Shown: positions 27,851 to 35,822, counted from the stretch's first letter. The stretch is DNA of 64,000 nucleotides from Aldehydirespirator sp965220485 (GCA_965220485.1 OZ244832.1:2232001-2296000), one strand, 5' to 3'. Made by a program: numbers and translations. Notes: generated from the sequence alone by a model not told the origin.

Positions 27851-28165
27851 AACGTAGAGCTGATGGCGCTCGTCGACGCATCCGAGCACGCCTACCTGCG
27901 CAGCACACTCCAACAGCTCCAATACAAGTCCTGGGACGCCAAGGAGCGACTAGAGGAATGGATCGAGCACGGCGATGCCCCGAGTGACCGCCATCACCGG
28001 AGAGGCCGCCGACCTGACCGTACATCGGCGGGCGACGCCCATCGACGGCACGCCCCCGCCACATCCACCGGCTGCGGACCAAAGGTCCTAGCAGTGGCGT
28101 GCCTCGCGGCGTGGATATCTGTTCTACTTGTTCGCCTCGGGCGCCGATCGCGACCGTTCGCGTAG
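27851..28165 (+). pseudogene. Truncated 3' copy of the phospholipase-D-like gene
   Basis: The frame reads NVELMALVDASEHAYLRSTL and then KSWDAKERLEEWIEHGDAP, ending with a hydrophobic helix (LAVACLAAWISVLLV). It matches the C-terminal half of the phospholipase-D-like protein encoded at 33506-34267 (NVELMAQADPTEHPYLRQTL, KSWDANGRLAEWIEG). The catalytic HKD region is absent, and there is no suitable start. It is a decayed paralogue about 5.6 kb from the complete gene. Confidence 0.75.
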
Positions 28166-28327
28166 AGCACTCCGACCATCGCTGGCCTAACGCTGCCGAG
28201 GACCGCCTGCAGCCCCCTGCTGGACCGCAAGGAAGATGACCTTCGAGCAGCCCGTCGGGACCCTGCGCCACCGACCGAAGCAGTCGGCGAGTTGCTCGCT
28301 CAGTGACCTCGCCTCACCGGGGCGGCT

Positions 28328-28795
28328 TCAGGGAGCGGAATCGCCGCCGGGGGTCAGGAGCCTGCCCTCAACGGCGGCGTCCACCTCCTCAGCCTTGTTC
28401 AGGGCCGCGATCAGCGCAGTCAGCTTCAGGTCGATCGCGTCGATCTTGCCGTCCTGCGCCGCGAAACCGGCGACGACCGTTTCCTCGAGGCGGTCGATGC
28501 GGCTGCGGTTGCTGGTGAGCGAGAAGATGAGCAGCCCCACCACGGCTGCGGCGAGCACAGTCTGCATGGGGTTGTCACCGAGCACTGCACGTCGGACGGG
28601 CCTCGCCCCGGCATCAGAGGCAACGGCGGGGACCGGTGCGGGTTGCGATTCGGCGGCTGGGGCCATGGGCGCTGCGGGGGTTGGCGATGATGTGCTCAAG
28701 ACGTGCCTCACAAGGGTCTGGCGGCGCTTCGACAACGCTGTCACAGATTCGGATTGGCTCTGCCGCATATGCCCGGCAGCGAGGCTGACCACCAA
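28328..28795 (-). CDS. Single-pass membrane protein with C-terminal coiled coil
   Basis: 155 residues. A Pro/Ala-rich N-terminal half is followed by one hydrophobic helix (MQTVLAAAVVGLLIFSLTSN, about 87-106) and a predicted coiled coil (RIDRLEETVVAGFAAQDGKI). Unknown family. A short TM followed by a helix of this type resembles small DUF1640-like proteins, but the match is weak. The start may be later, at the second methionine (residue 10). Confidence 0.5.
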   Translation of the reverse strand: MVVSLAAGHMRQSQSESVTALSKRRQTLVRHVLSTSSPTPAAPMAPAAESQPAPVPAVASDAGARPVRRAVLGDNPMQTVLAAAVVGLLIFSLTSNRSRIDRLEETVVAGFAAQDGKIDAIDLKLTALIAALNKAEEVDAAVEGRLLTPGGDSAP

Positions 28796-28854
28796 GTTAC
28801 ATAACAGTCAATGCCATGTCAACACATCCGGCGATTCGCGATTCGGGACGAGGG

Positions 28855-29265
28855 CTATGAGCGCATTCGGGGCGCATTCCGAACCCTAACGGGAGCAGCC
28901 AGCCCGCTAGAGGCACCCGGACCGCAATGCGGCGTGGCCTGCTGATCGCCGTCAGGAGGTCGGTTCTGGCTCGATGAGAATCCTATTGGGCGGCCTCTGT
29001 CGCCCATCTCGTCCTGCATTCCTGCAGCGATCGTCAAGTTCAGAGCCACTCCGCGCACCAGTTGCTCTCGCACTGTCGCCAAGCGCTGCAACATCTCGAT
29101 CCGTGTGTCGGCAGCGCACCAGTCGGGCGGGGCGTCGGTGAGATCGTCGAGCAGGCCCGCAATGAAGACGGTGAGCAACAGGAACTCTTGGGCCATCAGC
29201 ATCCGCGGGTCCGTCCCCACGCTGTCCTGTACGCCGCTGTCGCTGGGAGACGCCGGTGAGGCCAT
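28855..29265 (-). CDS. Unknown small protein with one hydrophobic helix
   Basis: 136 residues from the ATG at 29265: MASPASPSDSGVQDSVGTDP, then a hydrophobic stretch AQEFLLLTVFIAGLLDDLTD and a helical part LQRLATVREQLVRGVALNLT. A longer in-frame start at 29985 is possible but would add over 200 Arg-rich residues that are the shadow of the neighbouring gene. It starts 11 bases after the stop of the upstream gene, so the two are probably co-transcribed. No family recognised. Confidence 0.5.
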   Translation of the reverse strand: MASPASPSDSGVQDSVGTDPRMLMAQEFLLLTVFIAGLLDDLTDAPPDWCAADTRIEMLQRLATVREQLVRGVALNLTIAAGMQDEMGDRGRPIGFSSSQNRPPDGDQQATPHCGPGASSGLAAPVRVRNAPRMRS

Positions 29266-29276
29266 CGGATCAGCGC

Positions 29277-29978
29277 CTAGGCGAGCTGAGGCAGTCGGGC
29301 CGCGTCGTCCAGGTCGGGTATCTGGTTTCGCTGCTCCCACCAGTGTTGCGGGAAGTCGTCGCCGTGACGCAGCGGCCCTCGGCACACGAGCTGCCAGTAC
29401 CAGCGCTCCGCTCGATGCGCGCACACTGTCGCCGGGGCTCGATAGGGCGAACCACCTGCCTCCAGCCATCCCGGCGTGCCGCTCGCAAGCCAGACTCCCC
29501 ATTCGCCGGTGTCGCCGTCCCTGACGACGCTCGCCGCCCTCCGCTGGCCGTCGCGCTCCACGGGAAGCGTCGCATGGAACTCGGACGTGTCGGGCTGGTC
29601 CGGGTACTCGCTCACGCCCGTGATGGCCACGCCACCCGACCGGAGCAGCGGATCGTCGATGGCGGGTACGCCGTTGGCCAGTTCGAAATCCGACTGAGGA
29701 TTGTCGGGCCCGTAGCGGAGGCCTCGCCCGAGCGCGGCCTGCCAGTACCAACGCTCGGCTCGGTGGATGCTCGCCGCCAGCGGCGCGCTGTAGGGCGTGC
29801 CGCCCGCGTGAAGGAGATAGGCGCGGTCGTATCCCCCGAAGTACGGCGGCGTTCTCAGAGCGCAGTAGATGTGGACATTCCATCGCTCCTCGGATTGCGG
29901 CTCCTCCTGGATCACGCTCGCTCGCCAGAAGGCGCCGCTTGACCGCACCCAACCTGTGCTGATTCGGCAATACCGCAT
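29277..29978 (-). CDS. Unknown protein with two internal repeats
   Basis: 233 residues. The motif AGGTPYSAPLAASIHRAERW is repeated later as AGGSPYRAPATVCAHRAERW, each followed by WYWQ, so the protein has two repeats about 115 residues apart. This may mean two copies of a small aromatic-rich domain. AGGGAG before the ATG at 29978 supports this start; a GTG at 30032 is possible. No family recognised and no signal peptide. It lies just upstream of another unknown gene on the same strand, probably forming an operon. Confidence 0.55.
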   Translation of the reverse strand: MRYCRISTGWVRSSGAFWRASVIQEEPQSEERWNVHIYCALRTPPYFGGYDRAYLLHAGGTPYSAPLAASIHRAERWYWQAALGRGLRYGPDNPQSDFELANGVPAIDDPLLRSGGVAITGVSEYPDQPDTSEFHATLPVERDGQRRAASVVRDGDTGEWGVWLASGTPGWLEAGGSPYRAPATVCAHRAERWYWQLVCRGPLRHGDDFPQHWWEQRNQIPDLDDAARLPQLA

Positions 29979-30100
29979 CGGCCACTCCCTAACTCTCAGC
30001 CTGAATCCACCGATGGACTCACCGTCTCTCACGAAATCTGCACGGGTTGTTGTCGTATATGACGCGTTTCTCTACAGATTTCGGTGCGTTCCTGGAGATG

Positions 30101-30211
30101 GAGCCTTTGACCGGGCTGCCGAACGTTGCTTCACAGCAAGTGCCTCCCCACATGGCCAGAACAGCTGACAACCTCAACAACATTCTCTCACGTCAGGAGG
30201 CCTTTCTGGTG
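30101..30211. repeat. 111-base dispersed repeat, copy 1
   Basis: Aligned without gaps to 36356-36466, with 16 mismatches, so about 86% identity. It starts GAGCCTTTGACCGGGCTGC and ends GTCAGGAGGCCTTTCTGGTG. Neither copy has an obvious coding function. The second copy can fold into a hairpin with 14-base arms, whereas this one has lost part of that pairing. The remaining bases to 30351 show nothing I can support. Confidence 0.8.
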
Positions 30212-30351
30212 AACACGCCAACCCCCGCGCCTCACCGTGCCGCTGGAGCCCCCCATGACCGCCTATCCGCGCAGCCCCTGAGACCCGGTTCTCATTCTCC
30301 GAGAGCTCGCGGCGGTCGTGCTGCACGCCGCGGCGCCTGCTGTCGCCAGCC

Positions 30352-30635
30352 TCAGCCTTGCGAGAGATAGGCCTCGAGGGCGTGGCGGATCACCTGACTC
30401 TCGGGGTGCCGTCGGACGTGGCTCTCTCCCTGATGCGGTCCACGAGGCTCGGCGGAGCGCGAAAGGTCTGAACCTCGGCCTTCGCCTCTCCCAGCCTCGG
30501 CGACCGTCGGCGTGTCTTCTTGATCGCGGCAAGCTCCTCGGAGCTGAACTTCCGGCTCTCGAAAGCGCTCGCGATCTCGGCGGGACCGTCCTCGGTGGAC
30601 GCAGCATGCGCGTGGGCCTCTCGGCTCATTGTCAC
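30352..30635 (-). pseudogene. Ribbon-helix-helix antitoxin gene with a frameshift near its end
   Basis: The frame gives an 81-residue protein ending LVDRIRERATSDGTPRVR with a stop at 30390. If one base is added near 30396 it continues SQVIRHALEAYLSQG, the expected C-terminal helix of ribbon-helix-helix antitoxins, to a stop at 30352. So the natural form is about 94 residues and this copy has lost one base. The start overlaps the stop of the toxin-like gene (30632), the BrnT-BrnA order. It may be inactivated, or reflect a sequencing error. Confidence 0.65.
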
Positions 30636-30877
30636 TCCCCGCTCAGCAACACTCGGAGCTCGGCCCGCAGCGGCATCGAATAAACGACCATCTTCTCGCC
30701 CGGCGACTGCAGGTACAGCACCTCCAGCAGGTTGCCCGAGGTGTCGGGGCCGATGCAGAGGCTCTTGGTCGGTTCATGCTCGCGGTCGATGTCGAAGAAG
30801 GCGATGGCGTTCGTCCAGGCGTGTCGAATCTCGTCGCCGGTCAGCCCATGCCGGTAGGCCGACTCGAAGATCCGCAT
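30632..30877 (-). CDS. BrnT-like toxin candidate
   Basis: 81 residues: MRIFESAYRHGLTGDEIRHA then FFDIDREHEPTKSLCIGPDT and LLEVLYLQSPGEKMVVYSMP. The layout (short N-terminal helix with HG and EEIRHA-type motif, then a beta meander ending in a MPLRAELR tail) fits small RNase-fold toxins of the BrnT/DUF4258 type. It precedes and overlaps a ribbon-helix-helix antitoxin gene, as in brnTA operons. With its antitoxin frameshifted, either the toxin is inactive or the pair is decaying. The assignment is by layout. Confidence 0.55.
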   Translation of the reverse strand: MRIFESAYRHGLTGDEIRHAWTNAIAFFDIDREHEPTKSLCIGPDTSGNLLEVLYLQSPGEKMVVYSMPLRAELRVLLSGE

Positions 30878-31108
30878 TCGCTTAAACGTAACACGTTGAG
30901 ATTTGCGGTGGCAACAGCCGGCGCGAACGGGAACCCCACCCGCACACTGCGGCCCAGGCGATACCTACCCGTCGTACAAGGTGCGCTGCGTCACCAGCGA
31001 GACATTCCAGGCACCGCCATCCGAGGCTCCAGGCGGGGCGCCGCTGGTGTGACGGCTTACGGGCGAGCTTGCCGCAAACAAGCAGACCATAGAGAAGAGG
31101 GACCGTTC
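30878..31108. other. Gap between toxin and tnpB, probable IS607 left boundary
   Basis: About 230 bases without a credible gene. The tract GCGCCGCTGGTGTGACGGCT at about 31036-31055 also occurs at about 16292-16311, near the end of the PD-(D/E)XK-like gene, so a small fragment of a similar gene may lie here. The stretch just downstream of tnpB (about 31000-31108) is where the 3' guide RNA of a TnpB-type element would be expected, but I cannot define it. Confidence 0.35.
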
Positions 31109-32791
31109 CTAAGCCGATAGATGGTTGTTCTGTCGGCGGCGTCCCGAACGGTGTTGGGCGCCTGTGCGTGCCGCGGGTCGGGTGTCGGTCCGTGCGGTCG
31201 GTGCATCCCGTGGGTGCTCGCGCCCGTCGTTGCCCGTCGCTGCTGCCATGCCAGTTGTGTCGGCGGTCTGCTCAACGGAAGTTCTCCCTTGGCGATCCTC
31301 TGGTCGCGTCGGGTGCATCCTGTGTCGTCGCTTCTCGCTGTGTCGCTGGCTTCTGCGGCCGATGACGACGGCAGCGGCCGCGTGGCCGTCGCCGCGCTGT
31401 CGGCGGGACTGGTTGAGGGGCTGCTGCCACCAGCGGCGGCCCCATCGGCTGGTGTAGGCCGCGTCCACTGCCACGACTGGCATCTGGCGGCGGTGAGCGG
31501 CCGATGAGATGGTGTGGGTGAACTGTGCGGTGGGGATGCCGCACACTTTGCGGCGGGTGGTGCGGCCCGCACCGCCTCGGCGGAACTGCTGGCGGCCGAG
31601 GGCGCGTACGTCGGCGAAGTCGAGGGCCTCGATCGCAGCGAAGCTCGCACCGCCGTCCTTGCCCCACTTGATGAGCCTTGAGACAGCCTCCCGTAGCGAG
31701 CCGAGACGCTGCGCGGCGGTGCCCTGCTGGGGGATGCGCTCGATGGTGGGCGCTCCGATGGGGTTGCCGCAGGCATCAAGGATGCGGGCGTCGAGGTGCC
31801 CGGCGTTGACGTCGATGGCGAGACAGCGCCCCGACGCCGCAGCCTCGGCAACGGTTGGGGGATGGTCGACTGGCTGGGACCAGGTAGCGGTGACGTACCA
31901 GCGGCCGCTGCCTGGGTCAAGGGCGACGGTGTAGGCGATGGAGAGCCCGGACCGCGCTCGAGCCTCCCACTCGTCGGCTCGGTGGTTCCAACGCAGCGGG
32001 GTGGACAGTCGATACGTCGGGGCGCGCCCGTCGGTATTGGACAGGTGCGCCAGCGGCTCGGGCAGCCTGACGGTGATTGTGCAGTCACCTGGCCGCGCTC
32101 CACTAGAAGTGTCGGGCGCCACCCGGATGGTCTCATTACCCCATGCCTTGCCGGACTCGCCGTCGGCGGTGAAGAACATCCTGCGGGCACCCCAGTGCCG
32201 TCGCCACTGATCGAGGGTCATGCCGGCGGCCTCAAGGTTGTGTCGCTTACGGGCAAGAGCCCTGCCGCCCACCGTGATCGACACCCGACCCTCGTCGAGA
32301 CGCCGCCGCGTGTCGGTCAGGCGTGCTGCGAGCTTCTGGCGGCGACGCTGCTTGTGGTGGCGCTCCGACTGGCTCGCATACCCGTAGCGCCGACGTCCCC
32401 TGGGCTTCGCCGCGTCGCCGCGCCGGTCCGCTGTCGGAAGCGCCGCGCGCCGGTCGATCTCGGCGATCTCGCGGGAGTCGCGTTCTTCCAGCGCCTTGAG
32501 GTTGCGCATCCCGAGCGCGTACATCTCATCTGCAGTGCGGGTGATCGCGCCCGCCCACCGCGACGAACACTCGGGTGTCAGGCGGCGCTTGCGCTCAGCA
32601 CGGCCCAGATGCTTCGCTCCCGGCCCAAGCTGGCACCGCGCCGCCACATCGGAACGCAGCAGCGAACCAAGATGTCGCCCGACTGCCAACAACACCTCCT
32701 CGTCGGCCTCCGACGGGCGCAGCCGAGTCTTAGCGACCGCCTTGGCCGGCGGAGCCACCACGAATGGATCATCCAGGCGCCGACGGGTCAT
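31109..32791 (-). CDS. tnpB: TnpB/OrfB-family RuvC nuclease, IS607 accessory
   Basis: 560 residues. The RuvC acidic residues fit D in CLAIDVNAGHLDA, E in FAAIEALDFADVRA and D in the C-terminal GDGHAAAAVVIGRR. TnpB proteins are RNA-guided nucleases that bind an RNA from the 3' end of the transposon. The zinc-ribbon cysteines usually found between the last two acids (TSxxCxxCG) are missing: the sequence reads AYTSRWGRRWWQ, a variant seen in actinobacterial IS607 relatives. An Arg-rich tail of about 90 residues follows the RuvC domain. Its start is 4 bases inside the recombinase gene. Confidence 0.8.
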   Translation of the reverse strand: MTRRRLDDPFVVAPPAKAVAKTRLRPSEADEEVLLAVGRHLGSLLRSDVAARCQLGPGAKHLGRAERKRRLTPECSSRWAGAITRTADEMYALGMRNLKALEERDSREIAEIDRRAALPTADRRGDAAKPRGRRRYGYASQSERHHKQRRRQKLAARLTDTRRRLDEGRVSITVGGRALARKRHNLEAAGMTLDQWRRHWGARRMFFTADGESGKAWGNETIRVAPDTSSGARPGDCTITVRLPEPLAHLSNTDGRAPTYRLSTPLRWNHRADEWEARARSGLSIAYTVALDPGSGRWYVTATWSQPVDHPPTVAEAAASGRCLAIDVNAGHLDARILDACGNPIGAPTIERIPQQGTAAQRLGSLREAVSRLIKWGKDGGASFAAIEALDFADVRALGRQQFRRGGAGRTTRRKVCGIPTAQFTHTISSAAHRRQMPVVAVDAAYTSRWGRRWWQQPLNQSRRQRGDGHAAAAVVIGRRSQRHSEKRRHRMHPTRPEDRQGRTSVEQTADTTGMAAATGNDGREHPRDAPTARTDTRPAARTGAQHRSGRRRQNNHLSA

Positions 32792-33390
32792 GCCGCTGCG
32801 GCCTCCAACGCACGCTCAGCGCGCCGCGCCGCCGAGCGGCGCCCATACAGACGAGCGCACATCGAGGTCAGCACCTCAGTCACATCGCGCACCAGATCGT
32901 CCTCGACCTCGCCCTCATCCATCACCACGATCTCGCCGCCGCCGCCGCCCAGCGCCGCCTCGACCATCTCGAACCCGAAGCGAGACAGGCGATCCCGGTG
33001 CTCCACAACCAGACGGATCGACCCGCCCGACCCCAGCACCCGCAACAACTTGCGGCGCTTGCCGTTGAGCCCCGACGCCGTCTCCAGCACCGTCTCGTCC
33101 ACAGTCCAGTTCTGCTTCTTGGCGAAGCGCTGCAGCCGCTCGGCCTGGCGCACCAAATCAGACGCCTGGTCAGAACTCGACACCCTCGCATACAGAACAG
33201 TGCGCGGCCCATGCGCCGCCAACACCGCAGACCTAGACCGAACATAGAAGATGCGACCGATCTTTTGAACTTCCAGATCATCAGGCAAACGCCCGTCCTT
33301 GAGCATCTGCCAAGACACCCGCGGAGAGCGCCCAAACTGGCGGCCCCAGTCCGACAACCTCATCCAACCGTCTACCCCATTCATCAACAA
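32788..33390 (-). CDS. tnpA: IS607-family serine recombinase TnpA
   Basis: 200 residues. The N-terminal 60 form a small DNA-binding domain (LSDWGRQFGRSPRVSWQMLK), like the MerR-type module of IS607 TnpA. The catalytic domain starts with VLYARVSSSDQASDL, containing the nucleophilic serine, and continues with LETASGLNGKRRKLLRVLGS and VEHRDRLSRFGFEMVE. Size equals that of functional IS607 recombinases. An ATG at 33384 is an alternative start. It overlaps tnpB by 4 bases. Confidence 0.88.
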   Translation of the reverse strand: MLMNGVDGWMRLSDWGRQFGRSPRVSWQMLKDGRLPDDLEVQKIGRIFYVRSRSAVLAAHGPRTVLYARVSSSDQASDLVRQAERLQRFAKKQNWTVDETVLETASGLNGKRRKLLRVLGSGGSIRLVVEHRDRLSRFGFEMVEAALGGGGGEIVVMDEGEVEDDLVRDVTEVLTSMCARLYGRRSAARRAERALEAAAA

Positions 33391-33505
33391 GACTCTATCA
33401 GAATGTCAGCAGCTGCTCAACCCCGTGCGGTCCGGGGTCCCGTCGGCGCGACCCGGCAGGAACGGGCAAACAGAGGCAGGCCGCGCGATATATCATCCAA
33501 CGCTC

Positions 33506-34267
33506 ATGGCTCTCGACAAGCAGACGGCAGACCGAGTGGAGCGGTTCCTCAGCGCTCATCCCGACGGACGGCTCGTGGTGTGCGTGGGCTCCGCCAGCGT
33601 GGCGGGGATCGTGTGGCTGGCCGAGCGGACCCGGCGCAGGCCGGTGACTCTGCTGATCGGCGACCTCAAGAGCCGCAACTTCGCCAAAGCCACCGACACC
33701 GACCGGCGGGCCGCCCTCGACTTCGTGGACCGCGGCGATGTGAGCGTGCGCAACTGGTACCGCACCCAGCGCTCGGGCCAGGGTCGCTCCGAGGCCCACC
33801 TCAAAGTGTGGGCTGCCTGCGACGCCCACGACACACCGCAGGCCTTCCTGGTGGGGTCGGCCAACCTCACCATCGCCGGGCTGCACGAGAACGTGGAACT
33901 GATGGCGCAGGCCGACCCCACCGAGCATCCCTACCTGCGCCAAACCCTCTACGAGTTGCTGGACAAGTCCTGGGATGCCAACGGACGGCTCGCCGAGTGG
34001 ATCGAGGGCGACGACGCCTCGGCGATTCACACTCCCCCGCATGCACGCCGACACCGTGAGACACCAACCCGCGGAGGCCGACACCGTGAGACACCAACCC
34101 GCGGAGGCCGACACCGTGAGACACCAACCCGCGGAGGCCAGCACCGCCAGTCGAGAGCCGCGCCCGCGGCGTCCACGGGGTGCGGAACCCACGCCCTGGC
34201 AGTGGCGGCGGGCTGGGCGGTCCTAGGCGTGGTAGTAGCCATCAAGCGGCAGCGACCCGAGAGCTGA
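33506..34267 (+). CDS. Phospholipase-D-like protein with C-terminal membrane anchor
   Basis: 253 residues. One HKD-type motif is visible: H98-L-K100 (SEAHLKVW) followed by FLVGSANLTIAGL (about 115-127) and NVELM. PLD-superfamily proteins with a single HKD motif act as dimers and include nucleases such as Nuc. A hydrophobic helix (ALAVAAGWAVLGVVVAI, about 229-245) lies near the C-terminus, so the protein may be membrane-tethered. Three copies of a 10-residue Arg/His/Thr repeat sit between the two parts. A truncated relative lies at 27851-28165. Substrate unknown; a defence role is possible but unsupported. Confidence 0.72.
   Translation: MALDKQTADRVERFLSAHPDGRLVVCVGSASVAGIVWLAERTRRRPVTLLIGDLKSRNFAKATDTDRRAALDFVDRGDVSVRNWYRTQRSGQGRSEAHLKVWAACDAHDTPQAFLVGSANLTIAGLHENVELMAQADPTEHPYLRQTLYELLDKSWDANGRLAEWIEGDDASAIHTPPHARRHRETPTRGGRHRETPTRGGRHRETPTRGGQHRQSRAAPAASTGCGTHALAVAAGWAVLGVVVAIKRQRPES
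34049..34138 (+). repeat. Three 30-base tandem units in the PLD-like gene
   Basis: Units at 34049-34078, 34079-34108 and 34109-34138 are identical and encode RHRETPTRGG three times. Exact identity suggests recent expansion. Each unit is a multiple of three, so copy number changes keep the frame of the C-terminal helix. Confidence 0.95.
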
Positions 34268-34357
34268 CCGGCCCGGAGCCATGCTGCAAGGGCACAGCCC
34301 GAAGACGCGTGCGGCCGGCGGCGGCGGCGGCAGCGCCGATGATCGCGCTTCTCGGCG

Positions 34358-34678
34358 TCAACAACCGAGGGCGTAGGTGACTGCTTGGCACACGGCTTGC
34401 ATCGTGCGGTCGCCCAGCTCGCCAATCCGTCGCGACAGCGAGGACCGACGCACGGTGTGCAAGCCATCGCAGTTCACCACCGACGCCTCGGCCAAGCCCG
34501 CCCCAGAGGCCGCTAGCGGAACCTCGACTGCGAGGCCGCGCACCGTTGTGGTGATCTCGGCCACCGTGACCATCTCGCGCACAGCGATCACCTCCGGCCG
34601 AGTGAGGACGAGCACGGGGCGTCTCTTACGCCCGATCTCCGCCCACCAGACCTCGCCCCGTTTCACCCGTCCCCCCAC
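34358..34678 (-). CDS. mazF: MazF-type endoribonuclease toxin
   Basis: 106 residues. VKRGEVWWAEIGRKRRPVLV is the typical MazF start, with the conserved Arg-Pro and VLTRPEVI strand; SVVNCDGLHTVRRSSLSRRI matches the dimer-interface loop containing Asn-Cys-Asp. It cleaves mRNA at specific short sites. The gene overlaps the upstream antitoxin gene by 16 bases, the usual antitoxin-toxin order. A start at residue 5 (GTG at 34666) is possible. Full length, so probably functional. Confidence 0.85.
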   Translation of the reverse strand: MGGRVKRGEVWWAEIGRKRRPVLVLTRPEVIAVREMVTVAEITTTVRGLAVEVPLAASGAGLAEASVVNCDGLHTVRRSSLSRRIGELGDRTMQAVCQAVTYALGC

Positions 34679-34875
34679 GCTTCGGCCTCGTCCCAGAAGT
34701 CGTCCGGCTGCTCCGGAAAGCGCTCGTAGGCCGCCATGTCCGCCTCGCCCACGGCACGGCGAACCGCCGCGTCAACCCCCTCGCGGGCCGCGGCGGAAAT
34801 GTTGATCCCGAGAGCCCGTGCCCTCTCGGCCAGCCCCTCGTCCAAGGTGAATGTGGTGCGAGTCGTTGCTATCAT
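34663..34875 (-). CDS. Antitoxin paired with MazF
   Basis: 70 residues: TRTTFTLDEGLAERARALGI then ISAAAREGVDAAVRRAVGEA, a ribbon-helix-helix DNA-binding half, and a C-terminal acidic tail FPEQPDDFWDEAEAWGDG that should wrap the toxin. This is closer to CcdA or ribbon-helix-helix MazE variants than to the AbrB-type MazE. The start is 16 bases into an A/T-rich spacer; the gene overlaps the toxin gene. Confidence 0.78.
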   Translation of the reverse strand: MIATTRTTFTLDEGLAERARALGINISAAAREGVDAAVRRAVGEADMAAYERFPEQPDDFWDEAEAWGDG

Positions 34876-34898
34876 CTTATACTATCACTATTGCTAGC
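34876..34898 (-). promoter_or_regulatory. A/T-rich promoter/operator candidate of the MazF module
   Basis: The short stretch directly upstream of the antitoxin start contains ATAGTGATAGTATAAGATG on the minus strand, unusually A/T-rich for this genome and with short repeated ATAGT steps. It is a plausible autoregulated promoter of the toxin-antitoxin pair; no precise box is claimed. Confidence 0.35.
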
Positions 34899-34899
34899 A

Positions 34900-35026
34900 T
34901 CAGCCTCGGTCGACGGCTCGAATGGACTCGATGGCGAGAGAACGGTCAGAGTGGCTGCCGTCCGCAATCACCCGGGCCAAGGCGTCCCTGACGCCGGCGA
35001 CGGCCTCCCCGTTCCTGCGTGTCCAT
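34900..35026 (-). pseudogene. Broken 5' copy of the 142-residue unknown gene at 37514-37942
   Basis: The minus strand starts ATGGACACGCAGGA, like the ATGGAAACGCAGGA of the intact gene. After the sixth codon one extra G shifts the frame, which then reads EAVAGVRDALARVIADGSHS and SLAIESIRAVDRG and stops. The intact relative reads EAVAAVRDGLARVIADGSHS and AIEAIQAIDRGWRDD. Similarity ends at the stop, so only about 40 codons remain. Confidence 0.75.
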
Positions 35027-35031
35027 CGCCT

Positions 35032-35071
35032 TCTGGTTGGATGCTCTCTGCTCTGGTTGGATGCTCTCTGC
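35032..35071. repeat. Two identical 20-base tandem units
   Basis: TCTGGTTGGATGCTCTCTGC occurs at 35032-35051 and again at 35052-35071. It sits just upstream (minus strand) of the broken gene start. The rest of the gap to 35326 is more A/T-rich than its surroundings and holds no other feature I can support. Confidence 0.9.
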
Positions 35072-35326
35072 TTCGAGCGCAACATAGGGGAGCCTCCAGG
35101 GGTTCGGCGGCTGACAGAGATCGGAACCACGGCGAGGGGTTCGCTTCAGGGCAACGGATCCACCTTACCGCAGTATTTTGATTTTTCAAGCTAATTCATG
35201 ATATAGTGCCAATACCGGCATCGTCCGGGCCACTGAGACCGCTACAGCGTGGTCGACAGTGAATCGGGAGCAACCTTGGAGACTCCCCGCTAATCGAGAG
35301 GATCATCGAGTAGAGGGGACGCCACC

Positions 35327-35794
35327 ATGGCGATGACGGAGACGCAACGCACGACGCTGTACACCCAGTTGACCGACGCGATCGGCCAGGAGGCAACGAG
35401 AACCCTCATGGAGCAACTACCCCCGAGCGGATGGGACCAGGTCGCCACCAAAGACGACGTCAAGGCCACCGAAAAGCTGCTCCAGCGCGAACTCAAGGCC
35501 AGCGAGAAGATGTTCCTCAGTGAGCTGAAGGAGAGCGAGGGGCGGCTCAAGATCCAAATCGCGGACTCGGAGTCAAGGCAAGGGACTCGAATCGACCAGA
35601 CAACCGTCCGGATCGACCAGACCAACACCCGCATCGATGAGACCAATCGGGAGCTGTCCGAGCTCAAGGACGAGGTGCGAACCGGCTTCGCCGAATTGAA
35701 GCTCACGCTTGCCAGACACACGCTATGGATGGCGGCTGTGCTTCTCGGGGTCGCGGTATCAATGGCGGTGCCGCTGACGATCGCCCTCCTCTGA
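35327..35794 (+). CDS. Coiled-coil protein with C-terminal membrane anchor (DUF1640-like)
   Basis: 155 residues. A long charged helical region (KATEKLLQRELKASEKMFLS and repeated RIDQTxxRIDxTN) is followed by one hydrophobic helix WMAAVLLGVAVSMAVPLTIA at the C-terminus. This layout (TKDDVKATE motif, heptads, C-terminal anchor) resembles small DUF1640/Bdr-like proteins of unknown role. GAGGGG at 35313-35318 is eight bases before the ATG. Monocistronic. Confidence 0.6.
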   Translation: MAMTETQRTTLYTQLTDAIGQEATRTLMEQLPPSGWDQVATKDDVKATEKLLQRELKASEKMFLSELKESEGRLKIQIADSESRQGTRIDQTTVRIDQTNTRIDETNRELSELKDEVRTGFAELKLTLARHTLWMAAVLLGVAVSMAVPLTIALL

Positions 35795-35822
35795 CTTACA
35801 GACGCCGGCGCGAGGTCAGGGA

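Larger units (their letters stand above)
31050..33420. mobile_element. IS607-type transposon with serine recombinase and TnpB
   Basis: Two minus-strand genes overlapping by 4 bases: a serine recombinase with N-terminal DNA-binding domain (32788-33390) and a TnpB/OrfB protein (31109-32791), the gene content and order of IS607 elements. IS607 elements have no terminal inverted repeats and make no target duplication, so the ends given here are approximate. The element lies between a toxin-antitoxin remnant and a phospholipase-D-like gene. Confidence 0.75.

Noticed and set aside
28855..29985. Long 376-codon version of the minus-strand gene
   Set aside because: Residues before the ATG at 29265 are Arg-rich shadow of the overlapping gene at 29277-29978.
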